DNA from: Copromyces sp. CBS 386.78 | Lineage: Eukaryota > Ascomycota > Sordariomycetes > Sordariales > Sordariaceae | DNA length: 64,000 bases | Assembly (NCBI GenBank): GCA_030685235.1 | Contig: MU839095.1 | Span: forward strand, 496,001 to 560,000 | Reading direction: 5' to 3' | Part shown: piece by piece, positions 47,266 through 61,330 of the stretch | How positions within the stretch are numbered: the stretch's first letter is position 1 | Layout of the letters: every line of letters begins with the position of its first letter | The notes under the pieces: model-generated | The model's database searches: none | Told to the model about the DNA's origin: nothing | The model's input: the letters and a program-made list of their open reading frames with translations, nothing else | Translations under genes and position numbers: made by a program

Positions 47266-49994
47266 TACCAAATATATATAGAAGTAATAAAAAAGAAAAT
47301 AACTATATAAACGAACGTATTAATATAATTAGCGGTAAAAATTTAAAGTTATTCTTTTATACAAACGAAGGAAATTTATATTAAATATATTCAGAACGTA
47401 ATTATATATAGAATATTAATCTTCTACTAATTAATTAAAATTTATAGTAAACTACGAAAAATAATAATTAGGCTAATTAAATACCAAATTAAATATTTGA
47501 AAATTATTATTAGGGCGTATAAAGCTACGCCGGTAAGAAATTTAAAAATAAAAACCTTTTATCTACTATTCGACTTCTATTTTAATAAATAGGTTAAGGC
47601 CTTCGAAGAAAGGTTCGCCCGTACGAACTAAATAAAGTTCGTCCGAAAGATTATAGCCTAAATAACTAACTATATTTAAGTAAAGAAAGTAAAAGGTCGG
47701 TTACCTACTAATAAACTAAAAAGTAATACTGCTAAAGCTAAATAAATTAAGGAATAAGTACTAACGGAGAAACTTCTAACAATTATAATAAATCTGCCTC
47801 CAATAATAGGGGCGCCGCTACCCTTATTATAAGTATTAGAACTAATTACTACAGACTATAAAAAATAATTAGAAGAAGTAACAATAAGAGAGTAAGTATT
47901 ATATTATAATTACTAATTAGTAGTAACGGCAATTAAATTAGGCCGACGGTACAAATTTACTATCGCTAACTTCAACCCGAAGTTTAATAATAATATTATA
48001 AAACAGTATACAATCGGTATGAAACGAAAAAAGAAGAAAATTTAATAACCGGAAGACGACGACGAATAATACTTATTATTTAAAACGAAGATTTCCCTTC
48101 TTACTTAAGTAAGGACGGATTTTATAAGCCTTTAATCTTTCCTCTTCTAGAAGAAGGTTCCGGATATTATAACGCTAATTTATTTTTATAGTATAAGTAA
48201 AGAAACCTTTACGTATATTATCCTAAATTATCTACAAATAGCCGACTATTAAATAATAGTAACTAATTAATTATAAATAAAAGAAGAATTTTAAATTTAT
48301 TTAGACAACAAAACCCAAATTAAGAGAATTTTTTCGTAAATATTATAATTTAGTAAATTAAACGAATATTATTTAATAATTAAATTAAAAGGAGAGTAAT
48401 ATAATAAATTCGCGCAGTATTCGTAAATATATTCGATTATAATATTAGAATAAAAGAATATAGGAGAGACGGGAAGAAGAGGAATTAAATTATATTAACT
48501 ATAATAATTATTTAGCTACGAAAGTAGTATTAAAATAATTAATTAACGTTCTTCGCAAGCGAAGAATTTACGGAATATATTAAATATTAATTCCTAATTC
48601 CTAATAACTTTATAACGCTATTGAATTTAATTTTCATTAGCCGGAAGGGGATTAATAAAATTATTAATTATTATTAAGGAATTAATATTAATATTTCTTC
48701 TACTAAAATTGAAAATAGGAGTAATAAAACAATCGGCTAAAAATATTTCGTAATATCCTTTATATTAATAATCTTCAACCTTTATATTCTAATAGCGAAG
48801 AAAAATATTAAAATTATATAAGAGACCGTTTACAATTAAACGTTTATATACGTCCTTAAAGAAATTAATATAAGTACTATAAAAATGACGAATTAAAGCA
48901 TTAATATTATTTTAAAAGTAGGATAAAATAATAATTATAATTTAAACGGCATTATATTTATTATAATAATTTAATAGAATATTTAATATATATTTTGTAT
49001 TAATAATAAAATAAATAGCGCTCTACTTACTAGCGTTTCGAAAAACGTTAGAAAAGAAAACGAAAAAAAAACCGTAGGAGGAAATTTATTTTTAATATTA
49101 ACGTAATAAGTATACTCCGCAAAGAACGTACGGAACGTAATTATATTAAAGGATAAAGTACTATAAATATAATCGGCAAATTTTCAACTATAATAAAGGT
49201 AAAGAATATAATAGATAATACTAATTAATATAATTAATAAGGAAAAGGGGAAGTAAGCGTAAAAATAAAAAGGATTTATTAGCCGAAAAGAAGGTTAAAG
49301 GCGGGGTTGGAAATTAATACCCGGATAAAAGTTTAAAATTCGGGCACTAAAAAGGAGGGGGGTATAGGAGAGCGGGCGAACTTAAAGAATAAAGAATTTA
49401 TTATACGGTCAAAATTAATATTACGTCTAACGGTACTACAATTAATACGAATTACAAAGCCTAAAGGGTTAAATATACGGCCGGAAGGATAGTTGGAAAT
49501 ATAATTAATAAAAGAGGACGCTATTTTAAAAATTAATTAAATAGGGAAAAAGGGAAAGTTCGAAAAATAGTAGCGGGGAAGAATTCTTATATAGAAGGAA
49601 AGGAAGGGCCTTTATATTTATATAAACTTTAATAGAATCGTAAGAGTTTAAAAGATAATAATAAGGCGGGAGTAAAAGTAAACGATAGAGAAGGGACGAT
49701 TATTATAAGCAATTTAAAAAGAAGGAACGGCGTACAAAAATAATATCTCGATTATTCTAATATTAGATCGAAGGCGGTAAAAAGGAAGTAACTTATTTAC
49801 TAAAGCAGTAGGTAAATACCGCTATAGATAGAATCGAGATAGAGTAGGCGCAATTTATTCGCGACCGAAAGGAGCTAGCGGTTTTTATCCGACGGCGCTT
49901 ATCGCCGTACAATTTCCTCTAAAGAACTAGGAGAAGTACCCCATACTAATAAGGCGCTATAAATAAGTAGCATAGGGAATAAGACTATTATTAT

Positions 49995-50009
49995 TATTTG
50001 TGGACGAGG
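49995..50009. repeat. Target-site duplication of the LINE, right copy
   Basis: TATTTGTGGACGAGG, identical to 43204-43218. Read on the minus strand it also contains the last codons of the neighbouring Gypsy pol (LVHK-stop). Confidence 0.88.
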
Positions 50010-53000
50010 TACGGATTAGCGTAACTAATAATTAATCTTCCGTCGAAGCCTATATTCCCGGTAGCCTCCTTCTAGGTATTATAATTTCAACCTTTAATTT
50101 CCCGAAATTGTACTTTATCCTATTTTTAAAGGTAGTATTTTATATCCTCTTCTTCTCCTTCTCTTTCTTCTTATCCTTCTAAAGTGTAGATTCCTCCCAT
50201 AGTATTCGCCCTAGTATTTTTTCTACGATTAATTTATTATTTTCTAAGTTAGGCTCCCTTATATTTTCTACGGGGTTAATTTACTCCCTTCTAAGTCCTA
50301 AGTTCGGTTCTATAGTATTTAATATTATTCTATCCCTAAATATAAATTTCTTAATCCTCCTAGCACTTATAAGCTTATTAAATAATATTTTATCGAGAAT
50401 ATTAATATAATATATATTTCCTAAAGCGGAAATTTAATATATATAATAAAGTCCTTACTAGCGATAAAATAATTTTCGTATAGAATTTATATCGATCCTA
50501 TAAATATTATTGTACTTTAAAATTAGGTCGTTAACTTCAATTTAGGCGTTCTTAAATCGTATTTTTCGCTAGTCCTATTTATTACGGTAATTAATTATTA
50601 CTTCCTTTATTGCGGCGATTTTTTTTATTGCCTAAATAAACCTATATTTAATATCTTTATATATTTTAGCGACTATATAAATTAGCTCCTCCCTAATTAT
50701 TTACTTATTATCGTTTTTCTAATTAGTAACCCGTTAGGATAGTAAATTAAATTTAATAGGGGAAATAGGGTTATAACTATATATAAATTAAAAAGGAATA
50801 TATCCGTAGCTTCCTCTAATAGTTGTACGGTCGGCGAAAAAGACGTAGGGGAAATACTTTTTCTAATTAGTACCTTTACTATCGGTTATTTTTACTAATA
50901 AAGAGGCGATTATTATATACCCCTATTCATTTATTTTATTAGCCCTAAAGTTATAAAGCGTAATATACTCTTTAGGGATCCTAAATTAAAATAGATACTT
51001 TATTATAGCCTTTTAGAATTTTAGACCGCTATCTACTAAAATTATAAAAGGGTATCCTTATTTTAGGAATAATTATTTAAAGAATACTTTTACTTTCGCC
51101 GACGTAGTATTAAGAAGAAGGGTTGCTTTAATATAGCTTATAAAATCGTTTTAGGCCTTTAAAAAGGGAATTTTTTTATCGTTTAGTCTTAGAAAGTATT
51201 AAATATCTAATATGTATTTCTTAAAGGGATAAAAATTGGGATAAGATTAGTAGTAGCCGTCCTTAAAACGTTTTGGGTTAAATATTTAATATTAGAGGTA
51301 AAAGCGGATTATTTCTTCGATTTAGGTATATATACCCTTCTAATAATAATATTCAATAATACGCCGATACGTTCTTTTATAGCCTCGGTAGCCTACTTCG
51401 TTATAATAACAGGTTATAATCTACTAGCGTTCTTTTAGGTTATTAATAAATCGTTAGAGAATTTATATTAGAATAATTAGCTATAACTAAAGAATGCCGT
51501 CTTAAATTATAAATTTGAGGGCGTTACTATAGAATTAGCGTTTTATAATTATACCCTTTAAGCGTATAGGTATTTTAAAGGTTATTAAATACCTAGTAAT
51601 TTCCTCCGACTATTTTAATTAATTTCCCTTCAAAATTAGCTTATTAGGTTTATTAGTTTAGCTAGAATAGATTTACGTATTAATAAAGTCGTTAATATTT
51701 TTTTTATATTCCTTTTTATATAGATTAGAAGGCTTTAGTAGCTTACGAAATAAACCGTTAGTTATTATATTCTTAGAATTAAGGATATATTTAATTTTAA
51801 AATTAAAGAATTTAATTTAAACGATCTACTATATTAATAATATTCTAAGGATATTGCTAATAGTATTATTTAATTAATGGACTAGAATTATAATATTAGT
51901 TTTAATAATAAAATAAATGTTAAATAATTGCCTTTTTAATCGTTTTAAAGTATAAAGAAGACCCCGAAACTCCCTCTTTATAATATTATAACGTTTTTTA
52001 ATATTGGACTAAATCCTACTTTTAAAGCGATATAAGTATTTTTTTCTATCGGGGCCAATTTATTTTAAGATTACTCCCCAACCTTTTAATAATACGTCTA
52101 CTATAAAGTAAATTATTTTATAACGTTCGTCGTCGTAAATTAGTATAGCGAAAATCGGTACTATAGTAATTAAATATTAAAAATACTTTATTACGAATTA
52201 TTCGTTTTCGGTTTACTATTATTTAATATCCTTTTTCGTTAACGTATAAAGGGGGATTATAATAATACTAAAACTTTTAATCTAAATTCTATAGTACCCT
52301 ACGATATTTAGGAAAGAGCGGACCTCTTTTACACCCTTCCTTTTCTTATTAGGATCTTCTTTATAGTAAATCTATTTATTAATTTTAATAACTTTATCCT
52401 TATTTAGTACTCTCCTTTTAAGTATATATAAATACCCGATTAATATTATTTCCTTTTAATATTATTGTAATTTAATAATTATAATCGTTCTTTTAACTAA
52501 TTTAATATTAAAGAATACTTTATCGATATTTATAAAATATTCTAATATATATTTCCTAATTTCTTTAATACCGATCCGCTTTTTACTATAATTTAACTAA
52601 AATCCTTTAATATAAATATCGTCGAAATATAGTTAATAAATATTAAAGATTAAATTATAGAATATCCGAATTATAATTTTTATAAACTATATAATAGAAT
52701 TAGTACCTCCTTATAGTAGAATAGTTATCCGAAATAGGTTAAAAAAGGTCGTAAAAATAATAATATTCCGATTAGTTTCTTCGAAGGGGATTTAATCGTA
52801 TTTAGAAAAGAGGTTTAATAAGGATATTATTTTATAACCTTTAAAGGCTTTATTAAATTCTTTATAACCCGGTAGTAGGTTAATATCCTTTAATATTACT
52901 TTATTAATTTTTTAGGTATTATTAATTAAGCGTAAACCCTTATCCTTCTTTATAATTAAAAACTAATTATTGTAGTATATTATATAATTTTCTTCTAAAA

Positions 53001-56000
53001 TCCTTTTTTTAATCTTATCCTTTAATAAATTATATACTTTAATATAGAGAGCCTTTAGTATCGGAATAGATTTTAATTACTAAGCGGAATAGGGGATAAT
53101 ACGGATCTATTGAAGGGGGATAATATTGGGATATAATTTACTATATTCTATAAAGTCCTAAACTAAAGTTTATTCCTTATTATAAAGAATATAGGTAAAA
53201 AATTCAATTTTTCTTTTGTTAAGAATATTTTAGACCTTCTTAAGTATAGCCTAGAGTTATTCTTCTATTAGCTTTGACTTACGGATTAACTTTATAAATT
53301 TTAAGATAATATATTAATTCTACTTTGAATCGAAATTTTTAAGTAAGTTAACAATCCGCTTTTTTATTACTTCTAACCTTTCTATTTTCTAATTTAAATC
53401 CCTATTTAATTTTAAACTATTAGAAATTATATTATCGATTAGATTAACCTTCTAATTTACCCGTTTATATATTATATAAATCTATATTATTACCTTTAAT
53501 CTTCCTTTAAAAAACCCCTCCTTATAAATGTTAACCTCCTTTAATAATTTTGCTAAAATCCTCCTTATACGCCGACGAGCCTACTTAAAAATTTATACTT
53601 CCTCTTTATTATCTCCTATAATCCTTCCTTAAATTTCCTATAATTCCTTATACCCATCCTTTTCTATTTATAGAAAATCTAATAATTAATCCGCTACTAT
53701 ATTTAGTAACGGCGTAATCCGCTTATTATCCTCTTTAAATTTTATTTATTTAAATAATTTAATTACCTTTCCTCCCTATATTTTCGAATCCTCCCTTTCT
53801 CTACAAATATTCGAAGATACAACTATAATAAGGGAATTAAACCCGTTATTAGTCCTCCTTTAAAATTTCTAAATTAATAATTAGTACAGTATAAATTATT
53901 ACCCCTTTAAAAATTATAATTATATAATTCTTTCCTCCCTTATTATAAATTATATAAATATTAGTATCCTAAAAAAATAATAGACTTAGGATAATATTAT
54001 AATTAGGTAAAGCTTATTCGGTAATAAAGAAATAAATTTCTCTTCCCTTATCGAATAAATAAACCTTTTCGTACGTTTTACTAAGGAATCCCTTCCTATT
54101 TTTATTATTATTAATATTAGCGATTTAAATGGAAATATTTTAAAGATTTAGATTGTTAACTAATATTTTATTAATAGTATTATATTTAACCCTTATATTT
54201 AAAAGAATTACGACTTTTTTACTTCCTTTATATTTAATAGAAATATAAAGTATAAGTAAAGGAGTAAAGCGGGTTATATTTCCTTTAGATAGAAAGGATT
54301 TATCGATAAATTTTATATAGTTAGTCGCTAGTATTAAAATATTGCGAAATAAAATAACCCGGGTAGGAGCGGATCCGCTTTTCTTTTAATTATTAAAATT
54401 CTATTACTTAAATATAGAAAAAATATTTTCGCTGAAATTAAACTGTCCGAATAATAGATTTCTTCTTCGTTTAATAACTTCTATAAAATTAATTAATAGT
54501 ATCTTTATAAGATTTTACTTATTAATAAATATATTATTAATTTAAATTCCTATTAATATAATAGGAACCAATTTATTAACTTTAGAACTATTATCGAAGG
54601 TAGTATTACTATAGTATTTAAATTATACTTTAAGGATCCTATCCTTACTATAAAGGACGCCTAAAAGTTATTCGACCTAATTATAAATAGTTCTAATATT
54701 AGTAGGGTTATTGCGAACGATATTTTCGACGGTAATAATAACCTTAATATTTATAAATTTAATTACTATAGGGTTCTACTCTTTTATTTTTAAAATAGTA
54801 TCTTTAATTTTAGCCTCTTTAATAGGGAATTAACTAGTATTATCCTCTTTTATTATAAAAGAAACTTTCTTCAATATTATTTTTATTATTAATATTATTA
54901 GTATTGATATAAGGGTAGGAGTAAATTTGCGTGCGCGGGCTTTATTTTCGAAAGTTATACTAGGTTATTTAAATATAGTATTAGTATCCCTTAGTATAGA
55001 GGAATAAGAGAAAGGAGGTATAATCGTAGATCTTTAAATAATATCTTCCGTTCGAAGCTTCTTTAATTTACTAACGGCTATAATAGTAGTTTTCTAAAGG
55101 GTATAAATTTATTCCTTATTATTAGTAATTCTTTTAACCCGAATAGAGATAATTAGCCGGGTTTAAATAGTATAAATACTAATTACCCGGTCGCTAGTTA
55201 AAAATAAAAGTTTATACAATTTATCAAATACTTCCGTTGTATTATAATTGACGGCGGCTTTAAATCTCTTCTAGGCCTAAATTTAATTCTAACGTACTTT
55301 AGTACCCTTAAAGTTTGGAAGAACTTTAAAAAACGGGACGAATAGCGGGTTTTTAGTATTTTTCTACTACTAATAATTAAATTCCTACCTTTTAAAATCC
55401 TTATAATTAATATATTCGGGATTTAAGGCTATAAAGGAGCGGATTAGTTTACTAAGAATATTAGCGTTATAAGCGTAGTTAAAAAGGTTCTTATTAATAA
55501 AATCGTTATAATCTAATATAATTCCCTTATAAGTAGTAAGAAATATAGACTTCTCTTTATTATATAGTTTCTAAATTAAAATATTATAACGGGTATTAAT
55601 ATCTTTCTCGGGATAGGTAGTAGGTAATACCCTATTTTTCTACAATAGTAATACCGTTGCGGACCTATTCCTCCTTATCTTCTACGGCCTTTACCTCCGC
55701 TTTTAATAAATACGTTTTAATTAATTTAAATAGTATTAATATAAATATTTAAAATTTAGGTCGGTTAATAGGTAATAGGCTAAGGGGGAGTATTAAGGAT
55801 AGTAGTTTATTAGAATTAGTAATTGATAATAGCGTTCTAAGCAATTATAAATTATTTTATTAACCGGGTTAATTTTTCTATAATATTTTCAATAATTCTA
55901 GATCCGGACCTAACTATAACCTTAACTTTAATTTTAATTTTCTTAATAGAGACTTTTACGGAAGCTTCTTCTTTAAACGATAAAGAAGAGGTATTTATAT

Positions 56001-56338
56001 TAACGATTTACTTGCTTTTATACTTATTCTTTTTAGTAGAGATCTCTTCTTTACTATTATTAGTATTATTGGATTCGCTAGTATCCAAATTGTTAAACTA
56101 CTTAACTACGAGCCTAATTAGCTCCTAGGAGAATTCAATCTATTTTATAGTATAAATGTCGTTTTTATACTTCTTTAGAAAGGAAGTAATTATATATTTG
56201 GTATCGATATGTAATTTCCGGTAGAAATTCTTAACGGTATTACGGTTGGCGCTATACTAATTTATAGTAGATTAGCGAACTAATAAGGCCGAATAAGTAA
56301 AAATAGTATTAACGATCTTACTTTTTTCGTAAGGGACG
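50010..56338 (-). mobile_element. Ty3/Gypsy element of a third lineage, main part
   Basis: Minus-strand frames give, right to left, a gag part up to 56,338, then protease region, RT, RNase H, integrase and the pol end near 50,010 (ISYANPYLVHK). RT is the clearest: KDKGLRLINNT, then DINLLPGYKEF, then LLNLFSKYDQI-like, then GGTNSIIQF, then YFDDIYIKGF at about 52,640-52,590, where the Asp pair survives. It is distinct from the other two Gypsy types. The element is split by element 2 on the right and continues past the window edge. Its left end was hit by the LINE; its 3' LTR should lie left of 43,204 but was not recognised. Confidence 0.78.
52240..53020 (-). pseudogene. Third-lineage Gypsy reverse transcriptase relic
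   Basis: This contains RLINNT, LLPGYKEFNKAFKGYKI, PFEETNRNIIIFTTF, LLGGTNS-type and FDDIYIKGF segments in family order, followed by the FLNIVGYYR*IKSFSIIIIPL stretch that precedes RNase H. Premature TAA/TAG codons and several Trp/Gln losses make it non-functional, although the FDDI catalytic motif is intact. Confidence 0.78.
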
Positions 56339-56343
56339 CGCTT
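56339..56343. repeat. Target-site duplication of element 2, left copy
   Basis: CGCTT, repeated at 63643-63647. Confidence 0.88.
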
Positions 56344-56565
56344 TATCACGGGGTGAGGCACTGTTGAGGGTAGGGTTAGATATACGTTATTGTGCGGAGG
56401 AGAGGAAAGGAAGGATGTGTGTAGAGGATTGGCTATATAGGCGAGAGCCTTGGAAGGCCAGTCCGTACGCGCATATGACCCTATACGTGACCGTGCTATA
56501 ATTTTGGGCATAGTACATTTAAGGGTCGGTATAGGGTAGGCATATTATAAGCTAATTTTGTAATA
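56344..56565 (-). repeat. 3' LTR of element 2
   Basis: 222 bp. The first 33 bases are identical to the left edge of the left LTR of element 1 (24,062 onward), although the two elements differ elsewhere. Confidence 0.92.
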
Positions 56566-57299
56566 TTATCCCCCTTTAAAAGAAGTTTTAATAATTTTAA
56601 ACGATATATATATAAAATAATAATTTAATTATTATAATTATTTAATTCTATTTCCACTAATATTTTATTATAATTAATAACCTTTATAAATAATATCCTA
56701 CCTACCTAAATATTTAATAACCTTCGTAGTATCTTTTTATATAGTAATGCTAAAGATTCTTCTACCTTCTTATTTAACGGTTCGGTTAATTTACAAATAG
56801 TCGTAACGCCGTTTAGGAGCGGAGTAGATATATCGATTACAATAGCGGTTTCGCAGCGTACTAGGCGGGCGGAATATTATTTAAGTAGCTTAGGAGCGGA
56901 TTCGAAGGGTTTAAGAGCGGATATAAGGTTAAATATCGGTACTAGGGCGGTATTAATATATTCGGGCTATTACTAAATTTCGGAAAATATTAGTTTATTA
57001 GGATTTTTTTTATAGAAGCGTAGGATTATTTTTTTATAATTAATAACGTTAGCTTTAGGCTTTTAAATCAGTTAGTAATTTCCTTTTTATTATATACGGT
57101 AATACTAGTAGGTATTATTACCTAATTAAATATAATCAATAAATTTTTTAAAATCCTATTCAGTATATTCTTTATAATTATTTATACGGATTATAATTCT
57201 TCTATTATTTACCCTAACATCCGTTAAAGTATTTTAGCTAGGGAGGCTTCTACCGATTTAGGGCTAAACTATAAAAACGTAAAAGACGGGAGCGTACTT

Positions 57300-60200
57300 T
57301 ATATTTGAAAGTAGGGCGAAATAAATTATATAAAATTCCGCTCGTATAATTTTGAACGGACTTTCCTATTAAAAGCAAAATTTTAATATTAGGCGGCCGT
57401 TAACGAGGTTAATTGTATTGAAAAATATTAAATCCTCCTCCTTATATTTAGGGGAGTCGATTTAATAACGGTTAGTATTATTTTTATATTATATTTAAAT
57501 ATATTTTATTTATTATAATACAAAATCCTAAATCGTTTAAAAATAATTAGCTAGTTCGTTAGCTTTATAATACTCTTTTAACTAAGCGGGTAACAAATTT
57601 AAATATAGCGGGGTACGAAATTTTATACTTATTTAGGGGTAAAAATTATAATTAGCGAAAAAGGGTAAAACGCTAGTCGACGATAATATTACATTATTAC
57701 TAATAAATTTAATAAGAGGAAATTATTTAGCTTAATTAATTTATACTTAATTAATATAAAGACGAAGAAATTATTCTATTTTTATATTAATACGTTTTGT
57801 CTAAATATTAATTTAGGGGTAGAAAGTAGAAGTCAATTTACGAATAATAGTAAACTACTTATATAAAATATTTTAAAAACGTAAAACGAATTACGTATTA
57901 CAATTAAAGAGGATTATATTTAGTAAGCCGTAAAAGTAATATATTTAATTAATAAAGTAATTAATTAATTCTTTAATTTCTAGAATTACTATTAGGATAT
58001 AGTAACGTATTTTAATTAATTAGTTAACGATAATAGTAATATATTTAAAAGTTTGGTTAAAGTAAACGTTTAGAGGTAGTAAAATAATATAATTAATAGA
58101 AATATCTTTTTATAGTACGAGCGAAATTTTAGAAAGTTTAAGTAGGCTAGCGGATCTTCGTTTTAAAAATTTCGTTTTAATATAAGGGAAATAATTTTTA
58201 TAGAAAATTTTAATATTGTAAATTATCCCTTCCTAATAAAAATTACGTTAAAGAAGGTTGTAAATCGCGTTACGGCTAAGGTATCCTACGTTAGGGGAAT
58301 TATATTAACGGCTAATTAAAACGAATTAAAATTCTTTATTATAAAGATTAATAATAACCTTATTATACTATCTGGCTATTCCGTTATTAACTACCTAATA
58401 TTCCGCAAATACCTTATAAAATACCTTTTTAATATTAGGGGTCTATTATCTATAAATAGGATCCAATAGATAAAAAACGATTTTTTAAAGGAAAATTAAA
58501 GTTTTATAGTTATTTAGGATAATATTATTAATAGATTTATTATTATAGTCGTTTATTAAGCGGAAGGTGAAATTTAAGGGGTCGAAGCAACTATCTTCGA
58601 ACTATATAAGATTTAAGAATACCTATTAGCGGGCTACTAAACGATTATTATTAGTATTAATAGGGCGATTATTAGGTTTACGATTTAAAGTATTAGGGCG
58701 AAAATTCTACGGCCTTAGGGTATATTTAATTAAAAAGTTAAATTATAATAGGAATTAGAATTACTTTATATAACGTTAAGTAAATTATTTATTAGTTATA
58801 AAGGTTTAGAGGTTTTTATAATCCGTTAAAATATTAAAAAGCTATTAGGCTCCTTCGAATTCTAATTTTTATTCCTTTAATACTTTAATAATAGTAAATA
58901 ATTCTTTATTATATATATTATAATTATACTCTTAAACTATATACTTGGACGAAAAGTAGGCAATTAGGTAAAGAATATTATTATTATTATATTAAAAGAG
59001 AATACCGTTTACAATTTAATTAGAAGCGTTTATTTTAATTACTATTTTTTTAAACTAATTATAAATCTTTAATATAGGCCTACTAGTAAAAACCCGTTTT
59101 GAAACTTCGAAAATAGAATTGTACGTAGCGGACTAAAATTATATAATATCCTTTTTTATAAATTTATATAATAGTCTTACTATTATCGAAAAATCTTTAA
59201 TAAAATAGCGATAGAAATTTACGAAATTTAAGAAAGATTGTAGGGATTTCTTAAATTAAGAAATTGCTTAATCGGTAACGGCTTTAACCTTTTCTAAATC
59301 TATTTTAATACCTCCCGGTATAATAATAAAGCTTCAATATTTCGTTCGTATTATATAAAATTCGTATTTATTAATATTAATATTAAAGTTTATTCTAGCT
59401 AAGCGGTTAAAGATATCGTTTACGTACTATTTGTAGTCTTTAATATTATTAGAATAAATTAGAACGTTATTAAAATAAGTAATTACATAAATATTAAGAA
59501 CATTATAAAGAATATTATTAATATAATTCTAAAAAGCCCCGAGGACGTTTTATAAATTAAATAGAATTACTAATAATTTAAATAAATTAAACCGTATTAT
59601 AAAAATTGTAAGCTATTTATACCCTTCTTTAATACAGATACGGTTGAAAGTAGTAATAATATCGAATTTAATAGAAATTTTAATATAATAAATTATATTA
59701 AAAGTTTTTTTAATTAACGGTAATAAATATTATAATTTAAAAGTGATATTATTAATACTGCAATAATTTACGTAGACGTAAACTCCTCTTCTTAATTTTT
59801 TTATTAAAAGGATTAGAGCGGATACTTTTAATTATAATAGCCGGATAAATTTCTTTTATAATATATTATCAATTTATTTCTTAATTATATTAAATTCGTC
59901 GGAATTAAAAGGGCATCCGTAAACGGCTAGAGGTATAGTTCTTAAGTAGAATTCAATTTTAAAATCGTAGGAATAATAAGGGCGAAGGGTTTTAATTCCC
60001 TTTTAATAAAAAGTATTTATATAATGTTAATACTATCGAAGTAATTTAGCCTAAATTTATACATTAATTTTAGGAGGTTTATTAATTTTTTTATAAAATT
60101 TCGTAATATCCTTTAAAATAACTTTATATAAGGTAATACTATTAGTAGCAAAATATTAATTAATAGTATTTTTATATTAAGGAAAATCGTTATTTATACT

Positions 60201-60700
60201 ATTAATTTTGATAGAATTAAAAACTTTAACAACTTTTAAAGTAGCTATATTACCCTTACTTGCCAAACTATCGATCTAGTAGTAGAAATTATTGCCGAAG
60301 AATTCTTTATATTTTTATCCTTTACTTATTAATATTTTTTTAATTATTTCTAGGGTAAATTTATTATTAAGAGCGGACAGGTCTAAAATACTATATTCCT
60401 TTACCAACTTATTTTCTTCTAATATACATTTAATATCTTCGGCTATATTAACCCTTATAGTACAAATAATTTAGAGGTTATACTTTTCTGCCAATTAATT
60501 GAAAGCGGCGGCAGATAGCTCCTTAATATCGTTAGGGTTAATAGGACTTATTAGGATATAGAGGCGATAGATTTAAGTTTAATAATTTATAATAATAGTA
60601 TAGAATCTTCTAACTACCTAATAAAGTATTAGGACTATCCGTAGCAGAAGAAGGGAAATTACGCTATAGGGAATAATATAGAATATAACGGCTTAGCCGG
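57300..60700 (-). pseudogene. Element 2 pol relic: RT, RNase H, integrase
   Basis: Collinear with the element 1 pol region. Frames are broken by more substitutions than in element 1, and the RT catalytic motif near 59,485-59,455 is again recognisable only by comparison. Inactive. Confidence 0.7.
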
Positions 60701-61029
60701 GGCTTATTAGTATTTTACTAATTGTAAAGGTTTTTAAGCGGTAAACAATCCGGTTTTAAAAGTAGTTAAACTATTAACGAACTATTCATTTTACAATTGC
60801 AGCAATGGAGATACAACGTAGGATATCCGTTTAAGGTTTAGTATTAGGTTTACTTTCGTCTAATACTTCTTCGTATATAGCTTTTTTAAATATTAAATTC
60901 ATTATATTAAATTAAATAACTAAGCTCACTATTAAGGCTTCCTATTTATTATTAAGGATCCCCTTTAGGAAATAATTACTTTTTTCGCAAATTATAGTAA
61001 ATTAAAGCGAATTGTAGGGTTACGAGATA

Positions 61030-61330
61030 TTTAGCGAGTAGTAAATTAACTATAAATAACCTAAAATAATAGGGTTATTTTTAGTTAAATTATAAATAAG
61101 TAGATTAATAATTTTATAATAGTAGCCTATTCCTATTATAATTTTTATAAAATAGGTAATATTACTTTTAATTAGGCTTCCGTTTACGAAGTAGAAGATT
61201 TTAAGGATTGTAAGCTTATAGAAGGGAAGACGATATTAATAAATAAAATATTTATTAATAAAACTTAGGGCAATATAATTGCTATCAATTAAGTTTGAAT
61301 AATATATTTTATACAATCTATCGGATAATT
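61030..61330 (-). pseudogene. Element 2 protease relic
   Basis: Counterpart of the 28,730-29,038 protease of element 1 by position and sequence. The minus strand retains patches equivalent to the ADGG and LGYL(W) motifs but the frame is interrupted. Confidence 0.55.

Larger units (their letters stand above)
43219..49994 (+). mobile_element. Tad-like LINE (non-LTR retrotransposon), RIP-degraded
   Basis: About 6.8 kb in plus orientation, bounded by a 15-bp target duplication and without LTRs. ORF1 begins at an ATG at 43,290. A CCHC-type patch lies at about 44,385-44,460, an ORF2 relic with reverse transcriptase at about 46,380-47,260, and an AT-rich 3' end. The first 350 bp keep CpA and TpG, unlike the centre. 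The layout fits the Tad1/I-like LINEs common in ascomycetes; the clade is inferred from the RT and ORF1 zinc-knuckle pattern only. Confidence 0.85.
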
